A stretch of 64,000 nt of DNA from Eudromia elegans. Its lineage: Eukaryota > Chordata > Aves > Tinamiformes > Tinamidae. Made by a program: the position numbers and the translations under genes. Numbering within the stretch: the first letter of the stretch is position 1; every line of letters begins with the position of its first letter. The notes below the pieces were generated by a model. It ran no database searches. It was given only the letters and a program-made list of their open reading frames with translations, and was not told the DNA's origin. The stretch lies in NCBI GenBank assembly GCA_003342815.1, contig PTEX01000024.1, positions 3,857,517 through 3,921,516 on the forward strand, read 5' to 3'. This document shows positions 1 through 12,357 of this stretch, piece after piece.

Positions 1-3000
1 TAATATTCATACTTCAATGTGAAAATTCATAGGACCACAACCATGTTGAATTTTTACTCTTTTTTTTCCCCTCATCATTCATAACTTTCTATTCCAGTTC
101 ACAAAAACAAATAAAAAAAACAACCGAACAAACGAAAAACCAAGTGAACAAGTGTTTGGCCAATTTATGACCCATATTAGGAAGGGAATAAGAAAGTGAA
201 ATATTTAGCATTTTTTGTGCTGACCTGACATTAAAGAGGGCAAATAATATTCATTTAATACTTTTGTCATGGTGAGAAACCCCAAGAAACTTACTCCAAT
301 TTAATGAGCCTAGTTAAGCACATTTATTAATGTCAAATTGAAGAAAAATGGTTTGTGGAAAAAGAGGCATAAATGAAGATACAAATGTCTCAATCAGGTG
401 TTTAAAAGGGCTGATAGATGGCTTGAGTCCTAGCTTATAATCTGAGTCATGTGTGAACAAAGACCTTCAGATTCAACTTGAAAGAATAAATCTTAAATAA
501 AAAGTGATAAATACAAGAGAAGGTAGGCCTGACAGCCTGACAGTACATAAATTACGGTAATCCAAAATGAAAAGAGTATCATTCAATCTTCTATTACCTA
601 AAAGACCTTGAGCTATTATTAGTTTCCTCGTAATCTCTATGAGTTACTCCAAGGAGAGTATAACTGATCTCCTCCACTTCACCTTCTCTCCTCTCTTGGA
701 AAAAACAAGAAAAACAAGAAAACGTCAACTCTTTGTTAATCATCTGGCTGTATTTTGTATTGAGAGTCTCAAAACTTCATGTAAAGTTTGCAGAATTTTG
801 AAGCCAAGGGCCAAACCTCACGCCAGGTAGGAGCCTCAGCCTTCTCTTTCCGTCACAGGCTTTGAGAGGACCTGCCATGCACGAGCCCTGCCAACCACAG
901 CAAATAAAAACCACCCTCAGCGTTGTGAGGTTACTCGCATATCCATCTGCTACACAGACACAGGGACGTCCATAGAGTACTTCATCTGCAATCAGATCGT
1001 GGTTTTCTTTACAATGATGTTTCACATGCAGAAAGGTGGAAGGCAGTAGTGCCTAGCTCCAGGGAGCAACTGGTCTTCCCTGATGTACCCCACAGAGGAG
1101 CAATCCCAGAAATCAGAGATGAGTTCAAGTCTCCTTCAGCATCAGTTTCAGATGAATTAAGATGAACTACTGCCAAGAGCAGAGTGGCCTTGGACCAGTG
1201 GGTGAGTACAGACCGCTGTGTTTCGGGCAGTAAGTGGGCAGCAGGAACATAGGGGCTTACTCTAAATACATCCCAGGGACGCGGGGAGGGTAGGTAATCC
1301 CTCTAGTTATGACTCTTCCTGGTCTAGGCACTGCTGGAGGATCAAATTCAGTTTGAAACTCTTCTAAGATATACAAAACGCTACTTCGATATTGAAGATT
1401 AGACCCTACCCTTTTCTCATAGTTTAATTTGACGAGAGCACTATTTTTATTATGTAGGTTTCAAAAAGAAAGCTTCGAACAAAACTAATTAAAACTATAA
1501 AATGGAAGAGTTGTAGATATTTTAAGGTCAAAAGGAACAATGGTGATTTTCCAAGCTGAGCTGCTGGAGAGCGACACACGTAGCAGGTTGCAGTCAGTGC
1601 TTCTTAAACCTAACCTACAACTTGTGGTTAACAGACAATGTCATGTACAAAATTCAATTTATTTACTTTGAGAAAAACTGTGCAATCTCTTAAGAATCAA
1701 TGACAGTAATTCAGCATAAATCTTACCGAGAAAATTCACTTCCATCTCCCTGTAAATAGGGCCTATTATAGGGACCGAAAGCACCCCAAAACAATAACCA
1801 ATATGCCATATTGTAAACTTAAGTGCAGAAAATACAGAGATATTTTCACTTACGGTACAGAAAACATCTTGCAAAATGCACAAAATACCTATGAACTGGG
1901 AAGAAATACACACAGAAAAAAAAGAAATATGGATAGATTTTAAAACTGAAAAATATGTCTATGGTGGCTGAGACTTGAAAAGAAAACGTACCCTTGCAGC
2001 CTATAATTCATGCCTCAGGAAAGGTTGAATTTGCCGAGAAATATGCCAAAAGAGGAGCTGGATAAGCTTATTGCTTGGGAACCAAGACCAATCATCACAG
2101 CAGCTGTACACACAGGGGCAGAGGGCACCAGTTACACATTATATCAAACAATTACAAAGGCTAAAAGAGAACATCTTACATTCTTTTCTTTTTTTAACCT
2201 AAGCAGACATTCTTGTAATTAATTTTCAACACTTTTATAAATAATTTTCTATATCATGTTAATACGACATGTCATTGCAAGTGTCCTTAAAAAAAAAATA
2301 AAGTATAGGCTTTTGTTCAGATTTAATACTCTTTGAAGGTATTATTTCTTCACACTGCACTCCACTTTTCAAAAGCAAATACATGTTCTGCTTTCTTAAT
2401 CATCAGCGAAGGTTATGTGGGACATTATCAGAGAAAAAAAAATATTACCAGAGACCAGAAGCAATTTTGGAAAACAGAGCTATTGGGCTAAAATGAAACA
2501 AAGAAAATGGTAAATTCCCCATAGCAGAAATCATGACAAAAATGGAACGAGAAGACTGCAGTAGCTTTGACACAAATCATCCAAACACCTATTCAAACGG
2601 ATGCAGAAGGATACAAAAATTCCTCAGCACAACTGAGTGGGAGGAAAATTTGCTCACAGTAACAACCTGAAACTGTTACTAGGCAAGGATCCCTTAACAG
2701 AGGTGGTATGAAAAGCCAACAAAGATTTGAAAAAAATGCTCATTTTAAGAAGAAAATGTTATTTAAAGAAAAGAATAAGTTGTATATGGCTCTTTTCAAG
2801 TGGTTTCTTAACGCTGTCTTTTACAACAGCATGTGAAAAGGCATTAACTGTACCACGTGGAAAAGATGGGAAACGGGACCCAGATAGGTCCATGGGACAG
2901 CTCATCATGTGCCAGTGGCTGAAGGCCCATTCTTAAAGCATAGAGAAGAGTCCAGAGCAGCACACAACAGAGCAGCTGCAACGTCCTTGGCGTTATCCTG

Positions 3001-3300
3001 GCTCCTACATTTTTCGGAATTAACCACATTTAACCATGAGGGAAGCTAGAGGAAGGTCTCATATCACTCCTTGTTTCCATATTCTTGCATCAGAACTTCC
3101 TGTAAGTCGCTGAAATTGCTGAAGTTTTGGGGAAGGACCCAGCACCCACAGGATCTCCTGGGGAAGGAGGAAAGCAGGGGGAATTGCTGGCTCCCACCCA
3201 GTAGCATTGGGGACAGGCACTGCCAGATGGTCAGGGTGTCACACAGTGTGCTTAAAGGAAAACAAATGACTGCACACAGGGCCTTTCCAGGTGAACAGGC
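1..3300. other. AT-rich non-coding stretch
   Basis: No exon or RNA gene is visible. All open frames are under 90 codons with no recognisable domain. It contains an A10 run at 2289-2298 and, near its start, a candidate regulatory block that is listed separately. The rest shows no repeat family I recognise. Confidence 0.7.
156..400. promoter_or_regulatory. Candidate conserved non-coding block (weak)
   Basis: The block starts with the palindrome TTGGCCAA (156-163, two NFI half-site-like words) and continues with homeodomain-type words such as TTTAATGAG near 300 and TTTATTAATG near 323. The texture, with few simple runs and repeated TAAT/ATTA cores, resembles vertebrate CNEs. There is no other evidence, and an ordinary AT-rich stretch is a real alternative. 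Confidence 0.2.
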
Positions 3301-3450
3301 CAGAGTTAACCCGACATAAGATCCCTTGCAACGACGCGTGGACGTCCTGCCCCTGCTCTGCAGCCTGCCAGGAGCGCCGCACTGAGCGCACAGCAGCCCC
3401 AAAACGTCGGCTCTTCCTGCCAGGAGAGGAGCATCTACGCTACAACGCAC
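3300..3450. other. Small CpG-rich patch
   Basis: About a dozen CpG dinucleotides fall in roughly 130-150 bp, including CGACGCG at 3332-3338, against a background with very few. It is too short for a standard CpG island. Open frames on both strands here are probably just the result of fewer AT-rich stops. Confidence 0.45.
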
Positions 3451-4439
3451 ACCATATATATTGTATACAAACAGAACAGGCAGTCCGTAAAATAGGAATG
3501 ATCTAGTTAATTTTCATATCCTCCTTTCTTTTTTAAAGAATCATACGTCCATTATTAGGTTTTTACATTAGTTCTTAAAAATCATTTACAAGCCATGAGA
3601 TACAAGTAAAGAGCAGATCTGTCTAGAGTTCTGTATTTAACAGCACCAAAACCAGAAGATTACTTCTCAAATTCTGTTATTATTGGGGATGTGTAAGAAA
3701 AAAAAAAAGATATTTAATGTGTATTGTCAGTGTTTAGATTTGGCCACAGTGAATCAAATCAAATACAAACATGAAAGTGAAGCTAAATCACTACAGCGAT
3801 TGACTCCCAAGACTTAATTCTACCTATGATGGTGATTCAGATTCCAAAGGAGGCCCTTATCTGATCCAGACAAAACTAAGTCTACTATCTACTGTGGTCT
3901 GAACACACGTGAAAATAAACTCTCCATGTGCTAGAGTACTTCATTTACACAGAGCATTACAAGGGTACTGGCAATAAATGGTTTTTAAGTTTTTCATTTG
4001 AGTGATTTTTTTTACTTGTGTATTTTGTATTGTTCTTCTTATTCTTTACTTCATTTAACAAGGAAATGCCTAGAAGCAATAAAATATTTTCGCTTCCTTT
4101 TTCCACTGACAACAGCATCACTGTGACCTTATCAAACAAATGTATGTTGACAATTTTCTCAAATTCTGTATTCGCTTGTGAGCTACAATAATGCACGTCT
4201 TTATATTATCTGGTATAGTTAGGGCCTGAGAAGAATGCTTTAATTATTAATTTTGTCCTTTTTTTAAAGCATATGTAGAAATGGAAAGGAATACCAGACA
4301 AATACATCTATGTTGCACTTCATGAATAATACAAATAACTGAATATTAGTGCTTCTATTTCATTCATATTTCAAGACTAAAACCATAAGGCTCGAGATTA
4401 CCAATAATTAAGGTTATAATTGTCTGACATTTCGAACTA
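3451..4439. other. AT-rich non-coding stretch
   Basis: Plain AT-rich sequence with an A11 run at 3698-3708. No gene, recognisable repeat or strong motif cluster was seen. Confidence 0.6.
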
Positions 4440-4570
4440 CAATGCGATAGTACCTTTCCAGGCTGACGTCATGAGGAGCTGCTACTCACAATACTACAGT
4501 AAGAGTGAAAACCAGCTGCAGTTTCTTTCATGAGTCATTGAAAAGCAAATTAAGTAATCACATTTCACTC
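4440..4570. promoter_or_regulatory. Candidate enhancer with CRE, E-box and AP-1 words
   Basis: Three exact consensus words lie within 75 bp: the full palindromic CREB/ATF site TGACGTCA at 4464-4471, the E-box CAGCTG at 4513-4518 and the AP-1 site TGAGTCA at 4531-4537. CRE palindromes contain a CpG and are uncommon in AT-rich DNA. Enhancer function is inferred from this clustering only. Confidence 0.35.
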
Positions 4571-5110
4571 CTAATAAAGGTGCTTCTAGTGACAACCAAG
4601 ACCCATTAAGCTTTCAGGTGACAAACATTCCCTAATTATTTCAATAGTGCTCTTGTTAAGGAGAAAATAAATAAATAAATAATAATGCAAACGGAGTAGA
4701 AAAGCTGGATAAATTGTGAAGCTGCACAGACCCAACCAAATTCAATTGCAAAAAGCTTAAAAACTCATCCTTAAAATAGCATTAACGTGATTCAATTGAT
4801 GTTAGATTATTTGTTTGAACTAACTTAATCTTTTGATAATTCCAACAGAAACTTCAGTCAGCAAATCTCTTCTCATATTTGCCGGCAGCCTTAGGTAGAA
4901 GCAACAACTTATTCCTAATACAAGGAACAACCCCCGCAATACAGAACTGTCAATCGAAACGTCACAATTGTCCCCATCCAGCAATGTACTTCAGTGCAAT
5001 GTTATGTCCGAGCATTGAAATAACCACCTCAACACATCTAAATAATGCTGAACAGATCTATTTATATCCCAGTGTAGCAGAATAAATGCTCCACAAGAGT
5101 GTACCTGAAA
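4571..5110. other. AT-rich non-coding stretch with AAAT microsatellite
   Basis: Four copies of AAAT at 4665-4680 run into AATAAT. Otherwise this is AT-rich DNA with no coding signal. Confidence 0.6.
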
Positions 5111-5119
5111 ACAGGATTG

Positions 5120-5380
5120 GAGGAGACGCGTGTCACTGTTTCGGGATGCTCCCTCCCTTCTGACAGGTCTCTTATGGAAAGCCAAGCTCGCGCTCCGAAA
5201 GCCAGACTTAAAGAAACCATCAAGCAACTTGGGGCTTGATGGTTTCCAAACCACCCCGACGTTGGCCCAACCTGGCCCCAGGATTTACAGAAAAAAGGTC
5301 AGAGCACAGCGCTCAGGGAGGCCTCCGCAGCTCCGTAGGAGCCTCGGGACGGACAGTAACCCAAAGACGAAGGAACGGTT
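5120..5380. other. Weak CpG-rich patch containing a perfect hairpin
   Basis: About 15 CpGs occur in 260 bp, enriched over the flanks but less than in the patches further along. A frame of 160 codons (5130-5612, +) crosses it, but its first codon is GTG and the product resembles nothing I know, so I do not call a gene. A 13-bp perfect stem lies inside (5213-5246). Confidence 0.4.
5213..5246. repeat. Perfect 13-bp inverted repeat, 8-nt loop
   Basis: The left arm GAAACCATCAAGC (5213-5225) is the exact reverse complement of the right arm GCTTGATGGTTTC (5234-5246), with an 8-nt loop at 5226-5233. The arms are of mixed composition, unlike the AT palindromes elsewhere. The stem is too short for a microRNA precursor. 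It could be cruciform-forming or a chance inversion. Confidence 0.9.
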
Positions 5381-6480
5381 TCTCCAGCCCCCAAACAAAG
5401 TGCTGACCTACATTTTCCTGATTACAAATTTTGAGCACCCTCACAGCAATTTCAAAGTTGCTCATGGGATTGTACAAGAAACTCCTTTGGCCATACTCCC
5501 AGGAATTAACCCAAAATCTCTAATTTTGGCCCTGGTAGGTTTTTTTTGGTTTTGTTTTGTTTTTACCAGGAATCGGCCCGGAAGACTTTCCCTGCTGGCC
5601 ACAGCAGGCTGATTCAACCAGAGAGCACTAAAGAGCGCATATTGTACCTCATAAATGCCACACTAGCTTAATTACACTCACATGTATCATCTCAGAAAGA
5701 ATAGGAAATGTGAGTTTCAGCTTTCTGAGGATTTTGTGTTGCTGTTTCAGTTTGAAATAAAACAAATTCCCTTTGCTGTTATTCTTGGTGGAGAGTCTGT
5801 GATATGCCATATGAAGTCCCTACTCCAGAGCTGCCTCTCTTATCCTCTCTTACGAGGAGCTTTGTTTGGGAGAATTCTTGTTTTCCCTTTCTAATTGTGA
5901 ATCCCAAAGAGAGCCGGCAGGGATGTTGTCAGGGGGGTAACCGAGGGACAAAACTCTACCTTCACATGGCCAAAGAATCATCCTCTGTGCGACCCCCTCA
6001 AAAAGCAATAGGGAACAGAGGATCCCACTCAGTCTGTGCGGCTGGGTTTAGCTGCCCATTGCTAACGGTGTAAGAAGAGTGAGTCAGAACTGCCCCAGGA
6101 AAAACAACCTTTACAACAGATGTTTTGCTTAGCACATAAAACCTCTTGAGCGAAGGAAAACTGCTTTGCTGCGTCTCAGCACAGACCTTGTCCCCCTGCT
6201 CTCCAGACGCCACTAGTGAAAAAGGGCTCCCGGACTTAGCAGACAATAAAATTTCCTTCTGACTTTGACAGAACAGGTTTCTCTGCTACGAAAACAGCAG
6301 AAAGGCTGTGGTAAAAACAAACAGTAATAAAAAAACCCCACAACCCACCGCTAACTATGCAGCGTTTTTGGCAGCTCCCTCGGCTGCTGTGGCGCAGACT
6401 CACCCATCCGCTCCAAGGAGACCCTTCCACTCCAAATCCTTCAGATTATGGACAGACAACCTGGTTTTATTGCTCATGAA
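5381..6480. other. Non-coding stretch of mixed composition
   Basis: No exon is supported. The part from about 5930 to 6430 is less AT-rich and has scattered CpGs and an AP-1-like GTGAGTCAG near 6080. Open frames of 60-90 codons occur on both strands with no recognisable product. Confidence 0.55.
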
Positions 6481-6665
6481 GCATGTGAGAGAGAAGCTAC
6501 TGTAACCTGTCAATTACGATAAGGGCTCAGGACATAAACCTCAAAGTGCTGCTTCAGAAAGACAGTTTATATTTACTTAATCTAATGCGGTTTTGGCGAT
6601 ATAAAAGCCAGTGGGACAATGAAAGTTCAGTAACTCCTCCACAGCATTTAACAATCCTGCGTGGC
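6480..6665. promoter_or_regulatory. Candidate conserved non-coding block
   Basis: CNE-like texture with TGTCAATTA at 6508-6516 (a MEIS-type TGTCA fused to a homeodomain ATTA core), followed by a GATAAGG word (6518-6524) and TTTACTTAATC-type words. It could be an enhancer, or simply AT-rich DNA. Confidence 0.25.
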
Positions 6666-7700
6666 TTCCTGGAGAAGATGCCAGGCACGAACTCCGGGGA
6701 CAAACAGCCCTGTGCAGAAACGGATCCAGCACCTGCACAAAGACCTGCCGGCCTCTTCCCCCATTGCTGCTCCTCCGTCTTTATTACGCACCCAATTTAA
6801 CTGGATCATTTCTCTATTGGCTACTGAAGAAAACATACGACTCCCACAAAAGATTCATTGCTCTTATATCATCTTTTCTTTTAGAAACATTCATCTTCCT
6901 AGTGTCTATTATTGAATTAGGTAGGAAAGATTGTGAAATTAATCAGCTTCTTCAAATTATGCCCATAAGCAATGACTACGGGAAGAAAAGTCATTTAAAT
7001 TTTAATGTAGGATCATGCAGAAAATATTTTAACAAGATGGCATCAAAATGAAGGAAGCAGAGTCTGAGATGCTCAAGAAAAAAAAGAGGAAATAAAACTC
7101 ACACATTTTATCTGCAGAATGAACCTGACTTTCCAGTGTGTTCCCCACCTGTGTGTATTTCTGTATCCCAATTAATAGTTAGGTTTTGTTGTCGGGCAAG
7201 CTGCCAATAGATATAGTTCATGCTACACGAATGTGCTGTTCTTCTGTGAAAGTGAATCTAAAATGAATTTGGATAACAGTTGATCCCTGGTAGGGGATGT
7301 CACAACAGCCTACAGAAAACATCGAGAGAGTCCTAAGAACATGAGGTGAGTGCTGGACCTAACAAGTCCATGAGAAGCAGTCTGGACTCTAAATGCTATG
7401 TATGTTAGTTCAAACCATTAATTGGGGCTGTACGCAGTTAATTTTTCACTTGAGTAAAATATCCATAATTGGAGAATGCCAAAAATAAACCTTTTGCAAC
7501 ACGTTAGTTTTCATCAGGCTAACCCTGGACTGAAAAGCAAGATCCCATATTGTACAGCTCGTTTCTCCATGAGCTTCAGCAGTCATACAAAACCAGGAAA
7601 ACTGTGTGCCCTCCCTGCTGTTTGGACACTTGTATATTGGGTAATGGCGAGACAGGTTTATACCTGCTGTGGAGCTACAGAGGAGAAAGCAATCGGTAAA
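6666..7700. other. Non-coding stretch
   Basis: Overlapping open frames of 60-95 codons occur on both strands around 6550-7050, none with a recognisable domain. No repeats or strong motif clusters were seen. Confidence 0.55.
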
Positions 7701-7859
7701 GCAAGTCCTTCTTCCTTAGGCATACACAGCTGAGGTTCGAGGCCAGCAGCATTTGCAATGTCAAACCTAAACACTACATGTATGCACAACGGTAGCTACT
7801 CGGGATGCTCCAGCCGAACACCGTGACCAAGCAGCTCGTATATGCCTTTATAAGGCACG

Positions 7860-8560
7860 AGAAATCCATAGAACAAACTCGCGAGCCCACAGAAGTAAAT
7901 GGCTTTCGATATTGAATCTTTCAAGGACTGAACGCATTACTGATAGCAGGCCATTCCCCTGCAGTAATAGAAGATTATAACGTTTGTGATAATGTCAGAG
8001 GGCTAGATGTGCAGCATTAGCCAACGCAGCAGCCAGCAGTAATGTATGATGCCGTTCAACTCATTTTCAAGGCTTACTCACTTCACAACAGCCTTCGATA
8101 AACTGCAAATCCAGTTTAACAGCTGAACTGGGCAATGAATCATTCAGAAACAAGATTCAGAGCATTCCTGGTGAACACACGGAAGGCAATTAGATGCCAC
8201 CGTTGTGAAATAATATTGGTGGGAATTCTTCTCCCTCATCTGATTTATTTCTGTCAATCTGCAGTTTATATTCTGTGTCATGATTAACTCCTTTATCCTA
8301 AGATGACATATAAATGTAACACTGGCATTATTAAATGCTTCTGAAAGTAATTCCGGACCTCACAATTGCTAAGGAAATTGATTAAAGAGAGTTAGCTAGC
8401 ACCGCTAATTTGCAACTGGCTATTTTAATGACAGACTGATAAAACGAAATGCTAGGCTTGAGAATAAAACTCAGTTTATATAACGTGCTAACTTGTACAG
8501 AACACATTTGCATAAACATTTGTAGGATAAAATGAGTCCTTAGGCAGTTCAGAATATTTA
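7860..8560. promoter_or_regulatory. Candidate conserved enhancer with PBX/HOX and PBX/MEIS-like sites
   Basis: Long block of CNE-like sequence. TGATTTAT (8241-8248) matches the PBX-HOX composite word, and 3 nt later CTGTCAATC (8251-8259) is one base short of the reverse complement of the PBX-MEIS/PREP consensus TGATTGACAG. TAATGACAG (8426-8434) joins a homeodomain core to a MEIS-type TGACAG, and the exact POU octamer ATTTGCAT is at 8506-8513. The motif words are seen; enhancer function is inferred. Confidence 0.4.
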
Positions 8561-11500
8561 GACTGGCTCATTTGGAAGAGAGACCAGACAGAAATATAGT
8601 GACGGCGCTATCAAATTATAGAGTGAATAATATCTGTCAGAAGCTTCTGTTTTGTTCAACTTGTTTGTTGAGTTTTAGAGAAAACTTCTTTGACTACAGC
8701 TCCGTGTCAATATCAGAAACTAAATTCATTTGAGAGACATCGTAGCACCAAGGAACATGATATTCAAGGACAAAAGAAGTGAGCAAGTTTAGACACACAC
8801 AATTCAAACAAGCAAGAAGCAAATAACAGTTTCCAAATGCATTATCAGAAGGATGGAAAATCCAAGGTAGAGGATAATTGCTCTAGCAGCAAGAGTTTCA
8901 GGAATAACAGGATAATATTAAATAGAAGCCTTTTAAAACATAGGTTTGAATAAATAATAGATTTTTTTTCCAGAAGAGACAGAAATATGTTTGAGCCAAT
9001 CAAAAGATAAAATCTGCATTGATTGCTCTGCAGAAAAGCAAACAGCATTGAATGCCTATGCTGTCACAAACACATTCCACAGACTTATGATTTGCTCTGA
9101 AAAACAGCTATAGGGTGGATAGAGAAAAGAAAAAAAAATATTTTTTTTTTCCTGAGAAGTACATTAAAAGAAATCCTAAATTATCATTATTTAAAAAATA
9201 TTTTTTGTATTACAATAATAGAGAGATTTTTAATGTAAACCTGGCAAGTGGACTGGGTTTACTGCCCATCAGTGGATTAGAAGCACTCTCACAGCCCTGG
9301 AAACTGATTACTCACATGCTGAACCCTATGTAAATCAATTGACTACAGCTAAGTAAAAGATGAAATACATTTCTGTGGTAGTTTAGGAGCTTCAAAAACA
9401 TGCAGCAAAAGCATGGAGCAAAGGAGGGCCTAAGAATTGACCAACAACTACGTGATACTTGGGATTTCCATACATTCATGTAAATACACTATTTGTAGAC
9501 AATGTGAAATTACATTTTACAGAAGTGTTTGGATATAGGCAAAAGAAGTAGCTTTGATATATTGTATCTATGAAAGATGTAGTTTTCAGGATCTTTTGGG
9601 GTAATTTTTGCATTTTCAGTTGCTTGCTGAGACCTTAAATTCTATGTCAGGTTATTTTAAAATGACATAAGGCTCAAGTCAGTGCAAGTCTGACTCAAGA
9701 TAACAGAAAATTACAGTTATATTACATTGCATGAGGTCTGTATTAAATTCTTTACTATGCTCTTGTTGGAAAAGAACTGCAAACATCAATCTTTATAGGC
9801 AAATTTCTAATTTATAGATAAATCTAATCTATTGATTCCAGATACAGACATCTCCTTGTTGAGTACTATGCTTAAAGTCATGTTAGAAAATAGCTATTCT
9901 TTTCATTTGCATAACCAACACCAGCAGTTGCAATTGGTAAAGGCTGAGAACATGGTTTTCTCAAAAATCCATCAATCTCATTAAATGCCAGGATAATCTG
10001 GGCTAAAATTTAAGATCACAATATTCAATGCACTCTAAACAAGAATAAAGGGGAGCCACTGTCCAAATCTAGTGCAAAACTCCATTGTTTTACCAAGTAC
10101 AACTACAGTTAGTAGTTGATCAGTCACAGGCAAAAATCCATGACTTAACCTCAAATCAAAGGAGAAAATTAGTTTCCAAATAAAATCCTTAGGTGTCTGG
10201 TCATTTTCCTCCTACTGCCTAAATATGAAAACATTTTAGCAGCCAAAGAAATAAACAGAAAATTAGAAAGTTGGAAAATAGAGGACTTAGTTGTATTTAA
10301 AGGCTCCTACTGTAGACAGGGAAAGAATTCAACTTCTTTTGGAAGCAGATGACAAAAGGCTGCCAGTGTTATGTCTGCAGACAGACTATTACAGTAAAGA
10401 TCACAGAGCTGAAAGCATCAATGTCAGCTTTCAATGTATCTGGAATTTGATTTTTTTCATAAGAAAATTTGATTTTTTAGCAGTACAAACAAGCCATGAA
10501 GAGAAAAGAAGGCCAGGAAGGAAAAAAGAAAATAGGAGCACTGTCCAGGAGTCTGCAAATTGAATGGGTCAATTTAATGAAAGCTCTTTAAAAAATGAAC
10601 AGGTAAAGAAATAGAAAAAAAAAGCTAATAAAGATATTAGAATATCACTGAACGTTCGGATGAAAAGAGTACTCTGTAATGCCCGAAACAAACCTTGGAG
10701 GAGAGATGAAGCCTTTTAAAGTGCTTGCACAGAGCAAGAAAGGCAAAGACATTAATTATTTTCCAAATACAAAAACTGTACAGGTTGTATTTTCCCTCTT
10801 TGGTTCCATTTGTCTTTTTTATTGTTACGTTACGACACAGAGAACTCATTTGCCCTGCAGATGACAAGGGACACTCCACTCCACTCACACTTGCTCTGGA
10901 GAAATGACCAGCACCTTTCTATCCATAGACCACTTCCAGCCCAACTGCCTCAAAAGCCATTTTTTTTTAGCACAAACTCCCAGGTCAGTTTTCACATGAC
11001 TCCTTCCAAAATTCACGATTTCCATAAACCAGAAAAGGCCACAGAAGTCCTGTGGTGCTGAAAGATGCCCTTTTCCCTGCAGTTCTTTCTTACATGTGTG
11101 TAAATCAACATAGCTCCCTTTTTTTGCCTAATGCTTGCAGGGATCTGCCTCCTAATGTGGCATTGATGGCTACTGGCCACTGAAACCCCTCCAGTACAAT
11201 CTCTGATCCTCACTGCCCTTCTCAGGAACCTCACACCAGGCATTAGCCAGATTAATTACTTTGTCCTATTCACATCCTTCTTCCTTACCATAGATCACCA
11301 CCTGCATTCTGCTCAGTGCGCTTTAGAATATATTCCAGCATATTTTCTGCCTGAGATAAAATGGGCTTTGGGAGAATTTCAATTTGAAAATTTTACTTCT
11401 GCTGATCAGTCTTCTATAAAACATATTTCTATAAATTTCTCAGCTGCAATATATGAAAGTAACCACAATTGGCTTTTGTTTAGTTGACAGAAGTACAAAA

Positions 11501-12311
11501 CTCACAAAATACTGACCACTGTTTCTTTAGAGGAAAAAAAACCAACTGAATGCAGATCCCAGAATACAGACAATTATATTAATAAGGCAGCAACACCAAG
11601 CAATATATCGAAGCACTGAAGTTCACGCACACTTGAGATTTGCAGGCCCTGTCAAAGAGCTTGCTTCTGGCTATCTTCAGTCTTGTAAAATTTTCACATT
11701 AATTTTGGGCAGCATGAATTATCCCACTTTTCAAAAAGAAATCCTTGGGGCATTTTAAACATGCTTGAAAATAAATAATTAATGCATTGGACACTATTAA
11801 TTAGCAAAACTCTGAACGGCTGCTGTTACAGATCCTGAAAAGTTTTTCTGAACTTGTCAAGTTGTTCATAATAAATAGGCTGGAAATGACCAATTAACAT
11901 AGTTAAATAACAACTGTTATAAGCTGTGAAAAATACTACTTTTTCTTTTCTTTTGCTCCTCCCAAAACCATAGTGACTTTGCAATGTTAGTCCTGATACT
12001 TCACTACCAGGAACATGGGTCTATAAATTAATGGGATCTCCATTGGTCTGGAGCTATAAAACTGAACACAGCACCTATTTGTGACAAGTTCAAATTTAAG
12101 ATATTTACTCTTTAAGGTAACAATTGATGCTCAAGATTCATAAGCATCTTTATTCACACTCACAATTTTGAAAATCAGAGTTCAACTAGGTTATATGTGG
12201 GTTACATATGAAATAGAAAGATGGCTTCTATTCTCTACAGTTTTAAGACAAAACATTGAGGTTTCAACCTCAACATTTGTGAATTAAAAGACTTTCACTC
12301 TCTCCCATATT
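8561..12311. other. AT-rich non-coding stretch
   Basis: No gene supported. It contains the A/T palindromes at 9130-9149 and 9193-9206, an octamer ATTTGCAT at 9905-9912, and a short duplication of AATTTGATTTTTT near 10444 and 10467. Open frames stay at or below 90 codons with no domain. Confidence 0.6.
9130..9206. repeat. Two A/T palindromes
   Basis: Nine A, TA, nine T form a 20-bp perfect palindrome at 9130-9149. A 14-bp version (AAAAAATATTTTTT) sits at 9193-9206. Low-complexity sequence of this kind arises easily by slippage. Confidence 0.85.
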
Positions 12312-12357
12312 GCCAGGCTCAGGGTTGTGACCAGCGGCACTCAGCCCAGCTGAGGCC
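12312..12357 (+). mobile_element. CR1 LINE remnant, reverse-transcriptase region
   Basis: The core TGTGACCAGCGGCAC (12326-12340), preceded by GCCAGGCTCAG and followed by CAGCTGAGGCC, closely matches what I know of the avian CR1 ORF2 segment just before the reverse-transcriptase GVPQG motif. Translated, it gives a run like R-V-V-T-S-G-T with an in-frame stop a few codons on. The similarity ends sharply at both sides, so only about 46 bp survive. It is dead. An exact alignment was not possible; chance similarity in a short GC-rich piece is the alternative. Confidence 0.5.

Noticed and set aside
5213..5246. MicroRNA precursor
   Set aside because: A 13-bp stem with an 8-nt loop is much shorter than a microRNA hairpin, and the pairing does not extend outward.
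5130..5612. 160-codon open frame on the plus strand
   Set aside because: It opens from GTG, crosses a CpG-rich patch that lowers stop frequency, and has no recognisable domain or splice context.
7734..7744. GGTTCGAGGCC, matching a tRNA/Pol III B-box
   Set aside because: No A-box at the right distance and no T-arm stem around it, so no tRNA or SINE can be supported.
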